NCBI GenBank assembly: GCA_020831625.1
Contig: JAFIGD010000024.1
Location: forward strand, 1 to 64,000
DNA from: Verrucomicrobiota bacterium
Lineage (GTDB): Bacteria > Verrucomicrobiota > Kiritimatiellia > SS1-B-03-39 > UBA6053
Direction of reading: 5' to 3'
Length of the DNA: 64,000 nucleotides
A program made the translations under genes and the position numbers. This document shows, piece after piece, positions 42,501 to 54,500 of this stretch. The notes beneath the pieces are model-generated. The model searched no databases. It was not told where the DNA came from and was given only the letters and a program-made list of their open reading frames with translations. The first letter of the stretch is position 1. Every line of letters starts with the position of its first letter.

Positions 42501-45500
42501 CGACACGCCGTTCCAGGTGAAACCGAATCCGACCACGCCGTGGTCCCCGAAGAGGATATCATTTCCGTTTCCGGTTGTGATCGTGTCGGCGGCGTCACCG
42601 CCGAAGACAATGTTATTGCCGGAGGTTGCGGTGATCGTGTTTCCGGCCCCGTGATCGGTGGCCCGGACAAATTCCCCGTCCACAAAACTCTGACCGGACA
42701 CCAAGCCCGTCACTTGGCCCTGATCAAACACCGCCAGACCCTGATCCCCGAACACCACGTCGTCGCCCCTGCCGGCATGGAGTGTGTCCGCGCCAAAGCC
42801 GCCGAAGAGGATATCATTCCCACCGCCTCCGGTAATCACGTCATCGCCGCCGTATTGCGGATCCATTGTCCCGGCCCGCATCCGGAGACCGGGAGCAAGG
42901 AAGTCCACTGCGGTGGTCTCAATCCGGGCATGATCTCCGAAGAACAGGTTGTCACCACCGGCACTTGAGAGGATGTCATCCCCGAAACCGCCCACCAGAA
43001 TATCGTTGCCGGCACCCGAAGTGAGGGTGTTGCTTCCGCCGCGGGAGGTGTCGCTGGACTGATAAACGCCGGGAACCAGATCCGCGCTGTCCCCGAACAG
43101 GATGTTGTCGCCGGCACCGCCGTCAATCGTATCGTCGCCCAAACCTCCGATGATGATTGAATTGCCGCTTCCGCCATGGGCGGTGTCGTTTCCGGCATGG
43201 ACATCATTCGTCAAACTCAGCACCCGAACCGGCTCACCGGCCGCATTGCGGAAGATCGTGCCGTTATCCAGCAGCGCAATGTTGGAGCCGGAGCCGAGCG
43301 TGACGTGGTCATCATCCGAACCGGCGATTACCAGATTGTTTCCGCCGCCGCTGACAATCACATCCTTTCCGCCGTGCTGCGGATCGGTTGAAGCGAGATC
43401 GTATCCGAACGTTCCGCCGAAGTTGATAAAGCCGTTATCCCCGATGAGGATATCATTTCCGCCGCCGCCGGTGATGCGGTCGTCACCGCGCCCGCCAATG
43501 ACGGCATTGCGTCCGGCTCCGGTGGTAATCACATTGTTTCCACCCATCGACGGATCCGTGGAGGTCATGCGGAGGACCGCCCCGGCCGCGGTCAAATACA
43601 CCCGGCCGAAGTTCCCCACGATATAGTCATCGCCCGCTCCGCCGGAAATTCGGTCGTCTCCGAAGCCGCCGAGAACCACGTTGACCCCGCCGCCGGTCTG
43701 AATCTCATCCTGTCCGCCGGCGGACGTGTCGGTCGTCCAGGCTGTCCAGGCCTCGGCAGATCCGTCCGCAAACACCGCGACCCCGTTATCGCCGAAGATC
43801 AGGTTGAAATCGGAATCCACGGTAATCTTGTCACTTCCCTGACCGCCGAAGATCACATTGCTGCCGCCCCCGCCATGGATAATATCATTCCCGCCAGAGG
43901 AGGCGGCGGTTGACGAGGCGCGGACCACGGTTCCGTCGACCACCACGCCCGTTCCGTGATCGCCGAAGATGATATCATTGCCCGAACCGCCGGTGATCGA
44001 ATCCGCCCCCGCGCCGCCAATCAGCACGTTGTTGCCCGCGGTGCCTTTAATTTCGTTCGAACCGCCAAACCCGAAGTCCGTCGAACTGAAGCTCACCAGG
44101 CGCCCTGCGGAATGATTCAGAGTGACAGCGCCGTTGTCTCCAAAGATCACGTCGTTTCCGGAACCGCCGGTCAGGAGATCGTTTCCGCCGCCGCCGAACA
44201 GGAAGTTGTTCCCCTGCGTGACGGTCAATTCATCATTACCGGAAACGTTGGTCAGTGTGGTCACCTGCGTGGCAAGCTGTCCGGAAAGCTGAATCACCGC
44301 GTTGTCACCCACCAGCACGTTGTTACCGGAACCGCCATTGAGGATGTCATGTCCCGCGCCGCCGACGAGAATATTGTGTCCGCCGCCGGCGGACAGGGTG
44401 TCGTTCCCGCCGACAGTGCTGTCCACGATCAGCTGGCCGCCTTCAATCCGCCCGTAATCTCCGACGAGGATATCGTTTCCGGGTCCGCCGATGAGGGTGT
44501 CGTTTCCGGAACCGCCGAAGGCGATGTTGTTCCCGCCGCCGTGGGTCATCAGATCAATGGTGTTGTTGCCGCCGGGCGCCGCGATGGTGGCGACAGTGCC
44601 GACCTGGCCGCGGTCGCCGTAAATCACGTCATTCCCGGTGCCGCCAAAGATTGTGTCGCTGCCGCCGCCGCCCATAATCCAGTTGTTGCCGGCGGTGCCG
44701 TAAATAGTTTCATTGTCGACACCCCCGTAAATCACATCGTCCCCGCTGCCGCCGCGAATCACGTTTTCGCCGAAGTTTCCATAAAGGGTGTTGTTGCCGG
44801 CGGTTCCCCAGATCAGATCCATGCCGGTGCCGCCATGAATCACATCATTGCCGGTGCCGCCGCGGAGTTCGTTGTTCCCCTCGTTTCCGAAAATCTGGTT
44901 ATTGCCGGCGGTGCCCCAGATCTTGTCGTTGCCGGTGCCGCCATGCAGAATATCATTCCCCAACCCGCCGCGGATCTCGTTGTTTCCGGCCTCGCCGTAG
45001 ATTACGTTGGTTCCGCTGCTGGTTGACGCGTCCACAATATCATTGCCTTCACCCACATACACCACATTGCTGCCGCCATAGATATAAATCCGGTCGTTGC
45101 CGACCCCGGTGTATACCGTATTGGTTCCACCGTGCAGATTCACAGTGGCATTTCCGGTTCCGGCGTAAATCACCACATTTTCACCGCCGGAGAACGTCGC
45201 GTTTATTGATGCGGTGACTTCCTCACTCACCATCAGGAAATCGTCTCCGTCGCCCATGTTCGCCACAATGTGGGTGATGCCCGAGAACGACTGCTCGTAA
45301 CCGAGCGCCCGCACCACAATCTTGCCGTTTTCCTGATAAATTCCGTATTCCTCATCCACGATATTCGCGAAATTGGATCCGCGCAGATGCGCGCGGCTTC
45401 CGGTATTCAAAATCAGGGTGCTGCCCTGCTTGGTCGCCAGGACCGGGGGCGGTCCCCAGGTCCAGGTGACAGAACCCCGCATGGTGACCGGGCCCACCTT

Positions 45501-48500
45501 GATCGTCAAACGTCCCTGAGCCATGGCGGTTGTAATCGTCAGTCCGGCACGGATTTCCGCCAGCGTGAAACGGATTTTGAACAGACCAAAGTTCAGTGAA
45601 ATGCGCACCCCGCCCCACATTTCGCCGGAGAAGCCGTTATGGCTGAAGTTCAACTGCACGCCGCCGTACAGCACAAACGGTCCGAGCGGCACATTGAACG
45701 TCGCGGTTCCGGTCACACTGAACGTTCCGTCGGACACAAACCACCCCTGCACACCCACATGGATGATGTTAAAGAAATTAATGGAAAGCTGATTGATTTC
45801 GAACCTGAAGACCCCGCCCTCCACACTCAGCGTCATGTCCCCGACCCCCTTGAAGAGCAGCACCGACACCTCCGCGCGGACCCGCACAAAGAAGCTGCTT
45901 GCGGCGATCGACTGACCGACCAGGGTTTGGACCTGATTACTGGTGTTCACGGTCAATGTGAAAACGCCCTGCGCGTTAAAGGGTCCAAGTCCCATGCTGG
46001 CATTGATATCAATCAAAATCACCAAATGGCCCGTGGACGTGATGATCGCGCCCCCAGCGACCCGCAGACGTCCAAAGGGACCAAACCCGGCGGACGCCTC
46101 CAGTTCGAGCTGCAGGCCGTTTCCGTCCACCCGGATTTCAACCCGGCCTTCAATATCCACAAACTGCAGAATCGACAGCTTGCCGGCAACGAGCAGATAG
46201 AAGGAATTTGCCGCCAGCATTTCGGTTCCCTCACCGATGACCACGCCGGTTTCCGGATCCACCAGCAGGACGGGCACCGACCGGGAGCTTCCCGTGGTGT
46301 TAAGCTGCAGTTTGATCCGACCACCGATGCCGAAGAGGGAGTTCCCGATCAGCAAGGCATTGCCGGAACCCACTTCCAGACTGCCGTAGATGCCGTCATC
46401 CACAATCACCAGCACCCCGACCGCCATCAGCGGATTCACCAGCGGCATGATCAGCTCCGCATTCACGGACATCTCAAATTTATCCGGCGAAATCAGAATG
46501 CCCAGCGCGCCTTCCAAACGGAACGCCCCGTTAAACAGATCCAAGTAACCCTGAATCGCCAACTGGAACAGTGTTCCCGCCTCAACCGTGATCCCGCCGC
46601 GAACATAATCCTCATCGCCGGTGTTGATTTGAATCAGCGCGCTGCCCCCGATATGAATCGGGCCCAGCGCAATCGCAACCGACACTTCAATCCCCATGGC
46701 CAGGACAACCCCGTCCGGCGTGTCAAAGATCGAGAACGCGCCCTCCACGTCCAGCGTCGCAAGACCGATATCCAGCATCATCATCATGTAGGCATCAAAG
46801 CCCGTCTCATCCACCGTGAGATCCAGACGCCCCTGGAACGTCACCAGATTCTGGACCACCAGTTCACCCGCCACCGCGAACCGGAGCATGGTGGGTGCAA
46901 GGTCTGCGGTGCCGAACCCGAGGAAGAACCCGTCGTCATCCACAAGAATCGTCTGAACTTCCTGTTCCTGACTCGTGGTGTTCACCTGGAAAAGAAGGTT
47001 ACCGGAAATATAGATCGGGCCCAGACTCATCAACACCGACCCCGTTTCGGCGCCAATCTGCAGTGAACCATACAAACCGCCGTTGGGCCCGAGGATGATG
47101 CCCAGCGTTCCGGCCACCGGCAGCGGCTCCAGCAGCGGCATTCTCAACGTCATATTGAAATTCAGCACCGTCACCAGCGCGCTGTCCTGGAAACTCATCA
47201 GGAAGTTGAAGGAGCCCTCCATTTCCACAAGCTCCAGCAGCGTGATTTTTCCTTCACCCACCACTGAGAAATAGAAACTGACCGGATCCTGCATGCCCGG
47301 CGGAACATTGGTGATTTCCAGAATCGGCGGCAGACCGCGGCTCAACTGGAACTCTTCCGGAACCTCATATTCCATCACCTGGCCGGTGGTGTTGACAATC
47401 AATTCCAGGATGTCGACTTCAATGGACAGCCCGGGCAGAGTGTAGCTGTAATTGCTCAGGGTCGCCCGCGCCGCCAGACCGCGTGAATCGATGATCACCA
47501 GCGCCTGGGCGTCGGCGCTCAGGAACCCGGCGATGAAGGCCGACGCATCCACGAACAGGGTGAACGCTTCATCCGTGACTTTGATCTCAAACGCGCCGTC
47601 CAGCGTCGCGATGTCCAGCAGATTGAATTCCGCCTGACCCTGAACCCGGAGAAGGCGGGCGTTATACGTCAGAATAATCGGGTTGTTCACGTCGCCCGTA
47701 TCCAGGAAATAGCCGATCTCGAATCCTTCCTCCAGCTCTTCGCCGAATTCCCAAACCCCGCGGTCCACAGTCCCGTCTTCATTGATCCGATACGTGGAAC
47801 GGCTGAAATCCGCCACCGACAGATCAAAAGTCAGCGCCTGATTAATCTCCAGCGCCAAATCAAAAATCTGAGCCGTCAGGAAGTCCCCGGTTCCGACCAG
47901 CCCCGCGCTGTCCAGACTCGCGTCGGCGGCGAAGAAAATGCCGGGATTGGTAATGTCGAGGTCCATCATGAACACCACGCCGATTTTCAAGTTGTCAATC
48001 GCAACCCCGATCGCGCTCTCATTCCTCACAGTACCGTCAATCCGGTTGGTTTCCGGGTTCACGCCCCAATATCCGCCCACACCTGCGAAGGCATAGACAT
48101 TATTGATGCCCACCGCCAGCGAAGTCACCGTCCGCACATTGCCGCTGGTATCGATAATTTCCTCTGAGCCGCGCTTGGTGAAGGCCATCGATCCTCCGAT
48201 CTGAAGAAGCCCGAGAATGTCACCATGAATATAATCCACTTTGGCCTGAATAATTTCATCGTCGAAATCGATGTAGATCGAGCGACCCTCAAAGCCGGTA
48301 TCAATCACCAATCCGTTCGGACCAAAGACCGGCCCCACAAGCGCCTGCAACAGACTCAAATCCGAATCCGGGAACAACATTTCAACCAGTTCCAGAATTT
48401 CATCGAACCCGTCCAGACCCAGTCGGGTCTGTGTGAAATCAATATACGGCATCGGGAGCACCATTAAAGGCGGCGGCAGACCGGGGATAAATCCGGTATT

Positions 48501-51500
48501 GATATTCACCTCAACGTTTTCCACCCGGACATCAAGATAGTCATCCATCCCGACCAGTCCGCCGAACTCAATCTCCGCCTTCACCGCCAGATACGTCGGC
48601 AGGAAACTGTCCAGACCGGGAATGGCCAGCCCGCCTAACCCTGTCGGCCGAAGCAAAGCCATTCCAAACGTCGCACTGTCAATGGCAATCCCGACACGGT
48701 CATCCGATTTCCAATCGCCAATCCCCGCGAAACCACTGACGTCAATGGCCCCGATCGTCAGAATCTCCACATCGTGATAAATCCGGTCCAGCGGAATCGG
48801 CAGATCCAGCCCCTCACTGAGCGCTTTAATCACCCCGGTTTCGGCAGCCACAAACTGCTTCTGCTCACCAACGGAAATCATGAACGAACCTTCCAGGAAC
48901 AGGAAATCCGCCAAAGCAAATTCCGCCCAGGCCACACTGGCGCGTAAAAGGATCCGACCGTCAAAATCAATGAAAACAGATTCACCCGGGGTTGTCAGCT
49001 CCATGCCCTGAGGACCGAAACTGGACTGATAATCCATGTAGGCGAATAATTGCATCCCGAGATTGGCCTGTATCGGATCCAAAACCGGTAGTTCTCCCGT
49101 TAAAGGGTTGATTCCCGGCGGCGGCCCAATGTAAGGCGGCATAATATAGGTGTTCATTTCCACCACCACCCCTTGCAGATTCGCGTGCAGCAGATCGCCC
49201 ATGCCCACAAGCCCGGCTTCCTCAACCTCCAGTTTCAAACTCAGGTAACCGGTGGTCCACTTCACCAGACCAAAATTAACATTGCGGGCGAACATGCCGA
49301 AGGTGTCACCGGGGTCTCCCTCTCCAAAATACGGCGTCCCAAAACCAAGGAATGCGTCCACACCGCTGGCGGCAATGGAGAAATAACGCATAATCGGCAA
49401 TTTACCCGGAATGAGCCCGCCGCCAACAACAATGTCCAGCCCTGATACCGCCCCCATCGTGAAGGCGAAATCCCCGCTCAAATGCAACACATTCTGCACA
49501 CTCAGCAACGCGCCCCCGACATATATCGCAAACACGGGGCCGGCAGTCCCGGGGGTGTCAATCGTTACCGTTCCGTCACCGAAACTCAGACCGAAATCAA
49601 TATCCCCCAATTCAAATTGAATCCCGTAAGGAACCTCCAGCGGCTTGGCGGCGAAATCAATCGTCCGTCCAAGCAAATCCGCGGAGTTAATCACGACTTC
49701 GACAGAATCCACCTGCATCTCAAGGCCGGGAATCCCCACCAACCCGGCAAAATCACTGCGGGCCAGTCCGGTGACCCACACCCCTCCGGTTGTCGGACTG
49801 ATCAGAATCGCCGCCGCAATCTGGATGTTATCCACCTGCAGTCCCACATCCCCGATCCCGGCGAAAATATCGATGCCGCCAATCGCGAAACTGGCATACA
49901 CCACCTCTGTCAAGGATCCGTCACTGAGCACCAGCGTCTCGAATTCCATCCGAAGATCCAAATCCTGTTCAAACTGCACCAGATCAAATAAGTTGACTCC
50001 GAAACGGCCCAGGAATCCGAAAACACTGCCGAAATCCGGAAGTTCGGGATACACAATGCCGATATCCAGACCGGGCAGGTTCAATTTCGGAAGATTCAGG
50101 ATGAAATCCGTCAGCGACAGATTTGCCCAGTCAATGTCCAGGTCCGGGTAGGCCAGTCCCAGATCGGCAATGGTCACATCCGGCCAGAGATCCAAGCCGG
50201 TTGTCGGCAGGGTGAGCGTCACCCCGGGGAGATCGAGCGCGGCCAGCTCGGCAATGAAATCAGCGAGGGTCAGTGAGCTCCAATCCACCGTCACGTCCGG
50301 GAAAGCGTCACCCAGCGAACCGATCCCGAAGTCGGGAAGCCCCAGATCCAGTTCAAGATCCGCCATCGAAGGCGAAAGACCGAATTCCGGCTTGCCGAAG
50401 GTGATCGGGGAAAGCGCATAATTGATTCCCAGTCCGCTTGCGGCCAGCTGCAGGTAGGATAGCGCCAGGTCCGTGGCTTCCAGCTTCACGCCCGGCAGCC
50501 CCACAAATCCGAACATCCCCACATAGGCGTTCATAATCGTCCAGGTGTTGAGGGGATCCTCCAGATCCACATAAATACCCAGTCCCACGTTCAGATCCTC
50601 AACCACAAAGCCGATCCGATCAAGGGAACTGTTTCCGGGAAAGCCGAGGAAACCGTTTGCGCCCAGGGCCGCGAGTTCTATCGCGCCGACCTCAACCGTG
50701 GAGCCGTCTGTTAAGGTCAGCGTCCGGGTTTCGGTCACAAAGGAGAAGAAACCGCTGATCTCGAGAACCCCGAGGAGATTGACGTTGAGATTTCCTTCAA
50801 TTCCGAGCAGGTTGCCTTTCACATCAATGACCACTTCCGTGAAATCCCCTCCCAGATCAATGCTGCCGATCGCGGCGCCGAACCCGCGGCGCAGCCGGAC
50901 GGGACGCATGCTGTAGTCCGCAGTCACCCCGTCAAAACTCGGGGTGTTGATCACCAGGCGGACATCCTCGGCACTGATCTCAAACATATCGCCGCCCTGG
51001 AAGCCGACAAAGCTGGTTTCCGCAACCACGGTCAGCCAGGTCCGTCCGAAGCTGAGCGGATTGATATCGACCGCCAGAATCACACCCAGACTCGCGTCCT
51101 CCAGACCAAGTCCGACACCCTCGAAACCGGCAAAGAAGGAAATATCATCCAGCGCGAAGGTGAACATCCCCACTTCTGTGGAACTGCCGTCGCTCAAATC
51201 CACGGTGATAAAGGTCTGGATAATGTCGATGGAGATTTCCAGTTCAATCAGGCTGAAGGCCCGGAAGACAAAGGTGCCCGCCAGTTTGGCGATGGTTTGA
51301 TCGCTGCGCTGGAACTCAAACTCAAAGCCGTAATCCCCGATGGGCATCGGACGGCCGGTGTCTGCACTGAAGTCCACCACGGTTCCACCGGCGGCGGCGC
51401 GGTTCAGCGCGAGGACAATATTACTGCCGTAGATTTCAAGCTGCTCCAGCCCCATGAACCCGACCGCGCCGATCTCACCCTTGATTGCGGACCAAACCCG

Positions 51501-54500
51501 GGCCTGCTGTCCGGCGGCAGGTTCCAATTCCGTCATGTTGAGAATCAGGAAGCTCGCGTCCGTCATGCCGAACCCGATCGCGTTCTCTTCTCCGGGATTG
51601 AATCCGACAAAGAAGTTGGTGTTGGTGGCGCCCATCGCCATCACGTCGACCTCCACCTCTTCACCGGTATTCAGAATGACCGTCTCTGTCTTCTGCTCCA
51701 CCAGAATGTTGGTTTCCGCATGCAGGAAGTCAAACGCGTTGATCTTCACATACCCGAGGGCTCTCACATATCCAAACGAGACGCCGGGTATGGACATTTC
51801 CAGGGTGTTCGGGCTGCCGAATTTGGATCCTTTTTCCGCAGAAGCCACAAAATCCACCGTGGTGCCGTCAATCGGGAGCGGGATTGGGATCTGGTACACA
51901 GGCTCCTGCACAATGATAAACGCCGGAAGATTGATTTGAATATCCAGATTTTCCGCGCGCATTTCCAGCCCCGGAACCCCTTCCAGCTCAATCCGGCCCG
52001 CCCTGGCTTCCAGAGCCAGCCAATAACGGCGCAGTTCTTCAACAATCGCCTCGTCCTCCCGCATGAAGGCAAACGCGAAGCTCACATCCTCCATGACAAT
52101 GCGCGGACCGCCCTCAACACCCAGGAAGGCATTGAGATTTCCGGCGCTCAGGGTAAAGCCGTGAATGGTGACTTCCTTCAGAAAGGAGAACGGATCGTCT
52201 TCACTAATGCCACTCAGCAGGTCGGGGTTGTCCGGGTCCGGCAGGAAGGACCCGAAATCCGGAATCTGAATTTCACCGTTGATGATATTCAAAGGACTTG
52301 CATCGGACAACACCACATCCCGCTGAAGGATCGCCTCGAATCCGAAAGTTCCGGAAACCTGGAAGAAATTCGCCACCCGAATGCCGATGTTCAGTTCCGC
52401 ACCGATGAAGGTGCCCTTACCGCCTTCAATTGTCAGGAAGTAGGTGTCTTCTGTTCCGACTACATTGCCGAGGTCACTGATGGTTCGGGCATAATCCACA
52501 ACACTGCCGTCGCTGGCGTCCAAGTTAAATCCGATAAACACATCCTGAATATTCTGAACCTCAAACACCGTGGTCGGGATCCCGACAAAACCGATTTCAT
52601 CCGCTTCCGCCTGCGCCGAAATCCAGCTGCGGCCGTTACCGTCCAGTTCACGCACATACGCGAACGCGAACGCGATACCCTCGGCAATAAATCCGATGCG
52701 TTTGTCCGGATTCGGATCATTAATCCCCACAAACACATTGATATCCGAACCGGTGATGCTGATTGCCGAGACCTGGGTTGTCGTGGGCGTGCTCACACCC
52801 TGCCGCACCTGGACTTGCGTGTCGGTCATGGTGAACGCCACATTTCCTTCAATCGTGAGCACATCCAGGAAATTCCCCTTGAATCCAATGGCACGGAAGG
52901 ACACGGTGTTGGTGCCGATATTTTCGCTGAATGTATATTTCAGCCCCAGCACGTCCAGCTCATCGCCCAGGCTCACCGAACCGGTGGCACTGGAATACTG
53001 GATTTTCACCTCCTGGATTTCAAAACTGGCCAGCCCCTCAATCGCGGCTTCAAACGTCCCGTTGGTCATTTCGAAAACAATCTCATCCCCGCGGGCAAAG
53101 AAACCGAATTGGGCGTTGTTGTAGCGAACATAGGCCGGACCGAGTTCAAGATAGGCATTGATGTCTTTGCCCACCGCCGTGAGGGTTTCCTGGCCATCAA
53201 TTACGGTGCGGCTGAAGCCGAAGGTACCGTTCAGTCCGACGAATCCGGCAATATCAATCGCAATGTTCGCCCGCACCGCCAGCAGTTCGCCCTGCATGTC
53301 AAAGGTCATGAAATCCTCATCACCCGGACCCGTGCGGACGTCCATGGGCGCATGACCGAAGTCCACCGTGGTGTTGTCGTTCGCCGCCACATTGATCTCC
53401 ACCCGCATGCTGTTCACTTCCAGCGTGAAATCATCAATCCCCACAAACCCGGCGAACCCGACCTCCGCCTGGAGACCGACCCAGGTACGGCTTCCGCCTT
53501 TTTCGGAAAGCACCGCCAACCCAAATTCAGTATCGGACAAGCCGAACCCAATCCCGTTCACCCCGGCGAACGCGGTGATATTCGTGGCCCCAACCGTCAA
53601 CACATCCACATCGACGTCCACTTCACCGTCACCGGACAGCCGCACCGTGTCACTGCGGCTGACAAAAGCGAACGAGCCCTCCACCTCAAAGAAATCCAGC
53701 AGCGTCAGTTTCAACGAACCAACCACCTGAATCAACGCCCCGTTGTCCCCGTCCATATCCAGATCCACAAAGGTGGTCACCCCGGTCGAAATCCGGTAGT
53801 GGTTGTCCTCACCGGAGAAATCAATGACCGTGTCGTCACTGGCGGAGAGATTGACCTCCAGGCCGAAATCAAACACATCCAACGTCAACCCGGGAATGCC
53901 CACCACGGAAACCGCCTCAACCGATCCCTGCAGGGCCACCCAGGACCGCGATCCGGAAGCCTCGCTGAACAGTCCAACCCCGATATTGCCGTTGGTCATC
54001 CGCAGACCGATTTCATTCGACTGATCCTTGTTGAACCCTGCAAACGCGTTCACACTGCCGGCGCCAATGGTGAGCACATCCACATCCACTGTCTCACCGG
54101 TGTCCAGTGTGACCGTGTCCGAGCGGGTGCCAATGGCGAAGTTTCCTTCGATCTCAATAAAGTCGCCGATGCGCAGGAAGGCGCCGTCCACCGCCAACTC
54201 CAGTAAATCGTCCACAGCGGGCATGGTTCCGAAGGTGTGGGAAACCCCGCCGGCGGTGATGGTTCGACCCGTGTATTCGTTGCCGGTGAAGTTCACCCGG
54301 AAGACCACCAGATCCGCGCCCAATTCGAAAAGATTGCCTGGAATCGTGGTCACAAACGTTCCCTGAGCCTCCAGGGCGATATTGTTGTCCTCATCAATCA
54401 CCAACCCCAGCCCGCCGTTCACGAAGCCCGCTTCAAAATCACCCACAACAATACCGGCGGAAACCCCGGCGGCGGTCAGGATCATTTCATCGGTTTCACC

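Larger units (their letters stand above)
38583..45262 (-). repeat. Main RTX array (about 2,230 residues)
   Basis: A near-continuous run of G-G-x-G-x-D-x-I/L-x nonapeptides, well over a hundred by eye, from MGDGDDFLMVSEE to GGAGIDILVLD (visible residues about 6,246-8,472). They form calcium-dependent beta-rolls that fold after export. Imposed on the nonapeptides is a longer repeat of roughly 60-80 residues: a beta-roll of about four turns, then F-G-D-N/H-G-x-V-x-F, a variable loop, and S/T-x-D/N-P-x-x-G-G-x-D-x-I (for example FGDNGVAVFADGS followed by a GGQDEI turn). The first about 20 turns (45.26-44.6 kb) are simpler, using G-T-A-G-N-N and G-G-T-G-N-D alternately. Non-RTX insertions sit at about 41370-41650 and 39000-39420. 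Export of RTX proteins is usually type I; no such genes are in the window. Confidence 0.95.

Noticed and set aside
38583-45262. CRISPR-like periodic repeat
   Set aside because: The periodicity is 27 bases, encodes G-G-x-G-x-D nonapeptides and has no constant repeat with unique spacers.
45430-47800. Outer-membrane autotransporter barrel
   Set aside because: The strands are amphipathic but the segment is internal, followed by thousands of residues, and lacks the C-terminal barrel signature ending in an aromatic residue.
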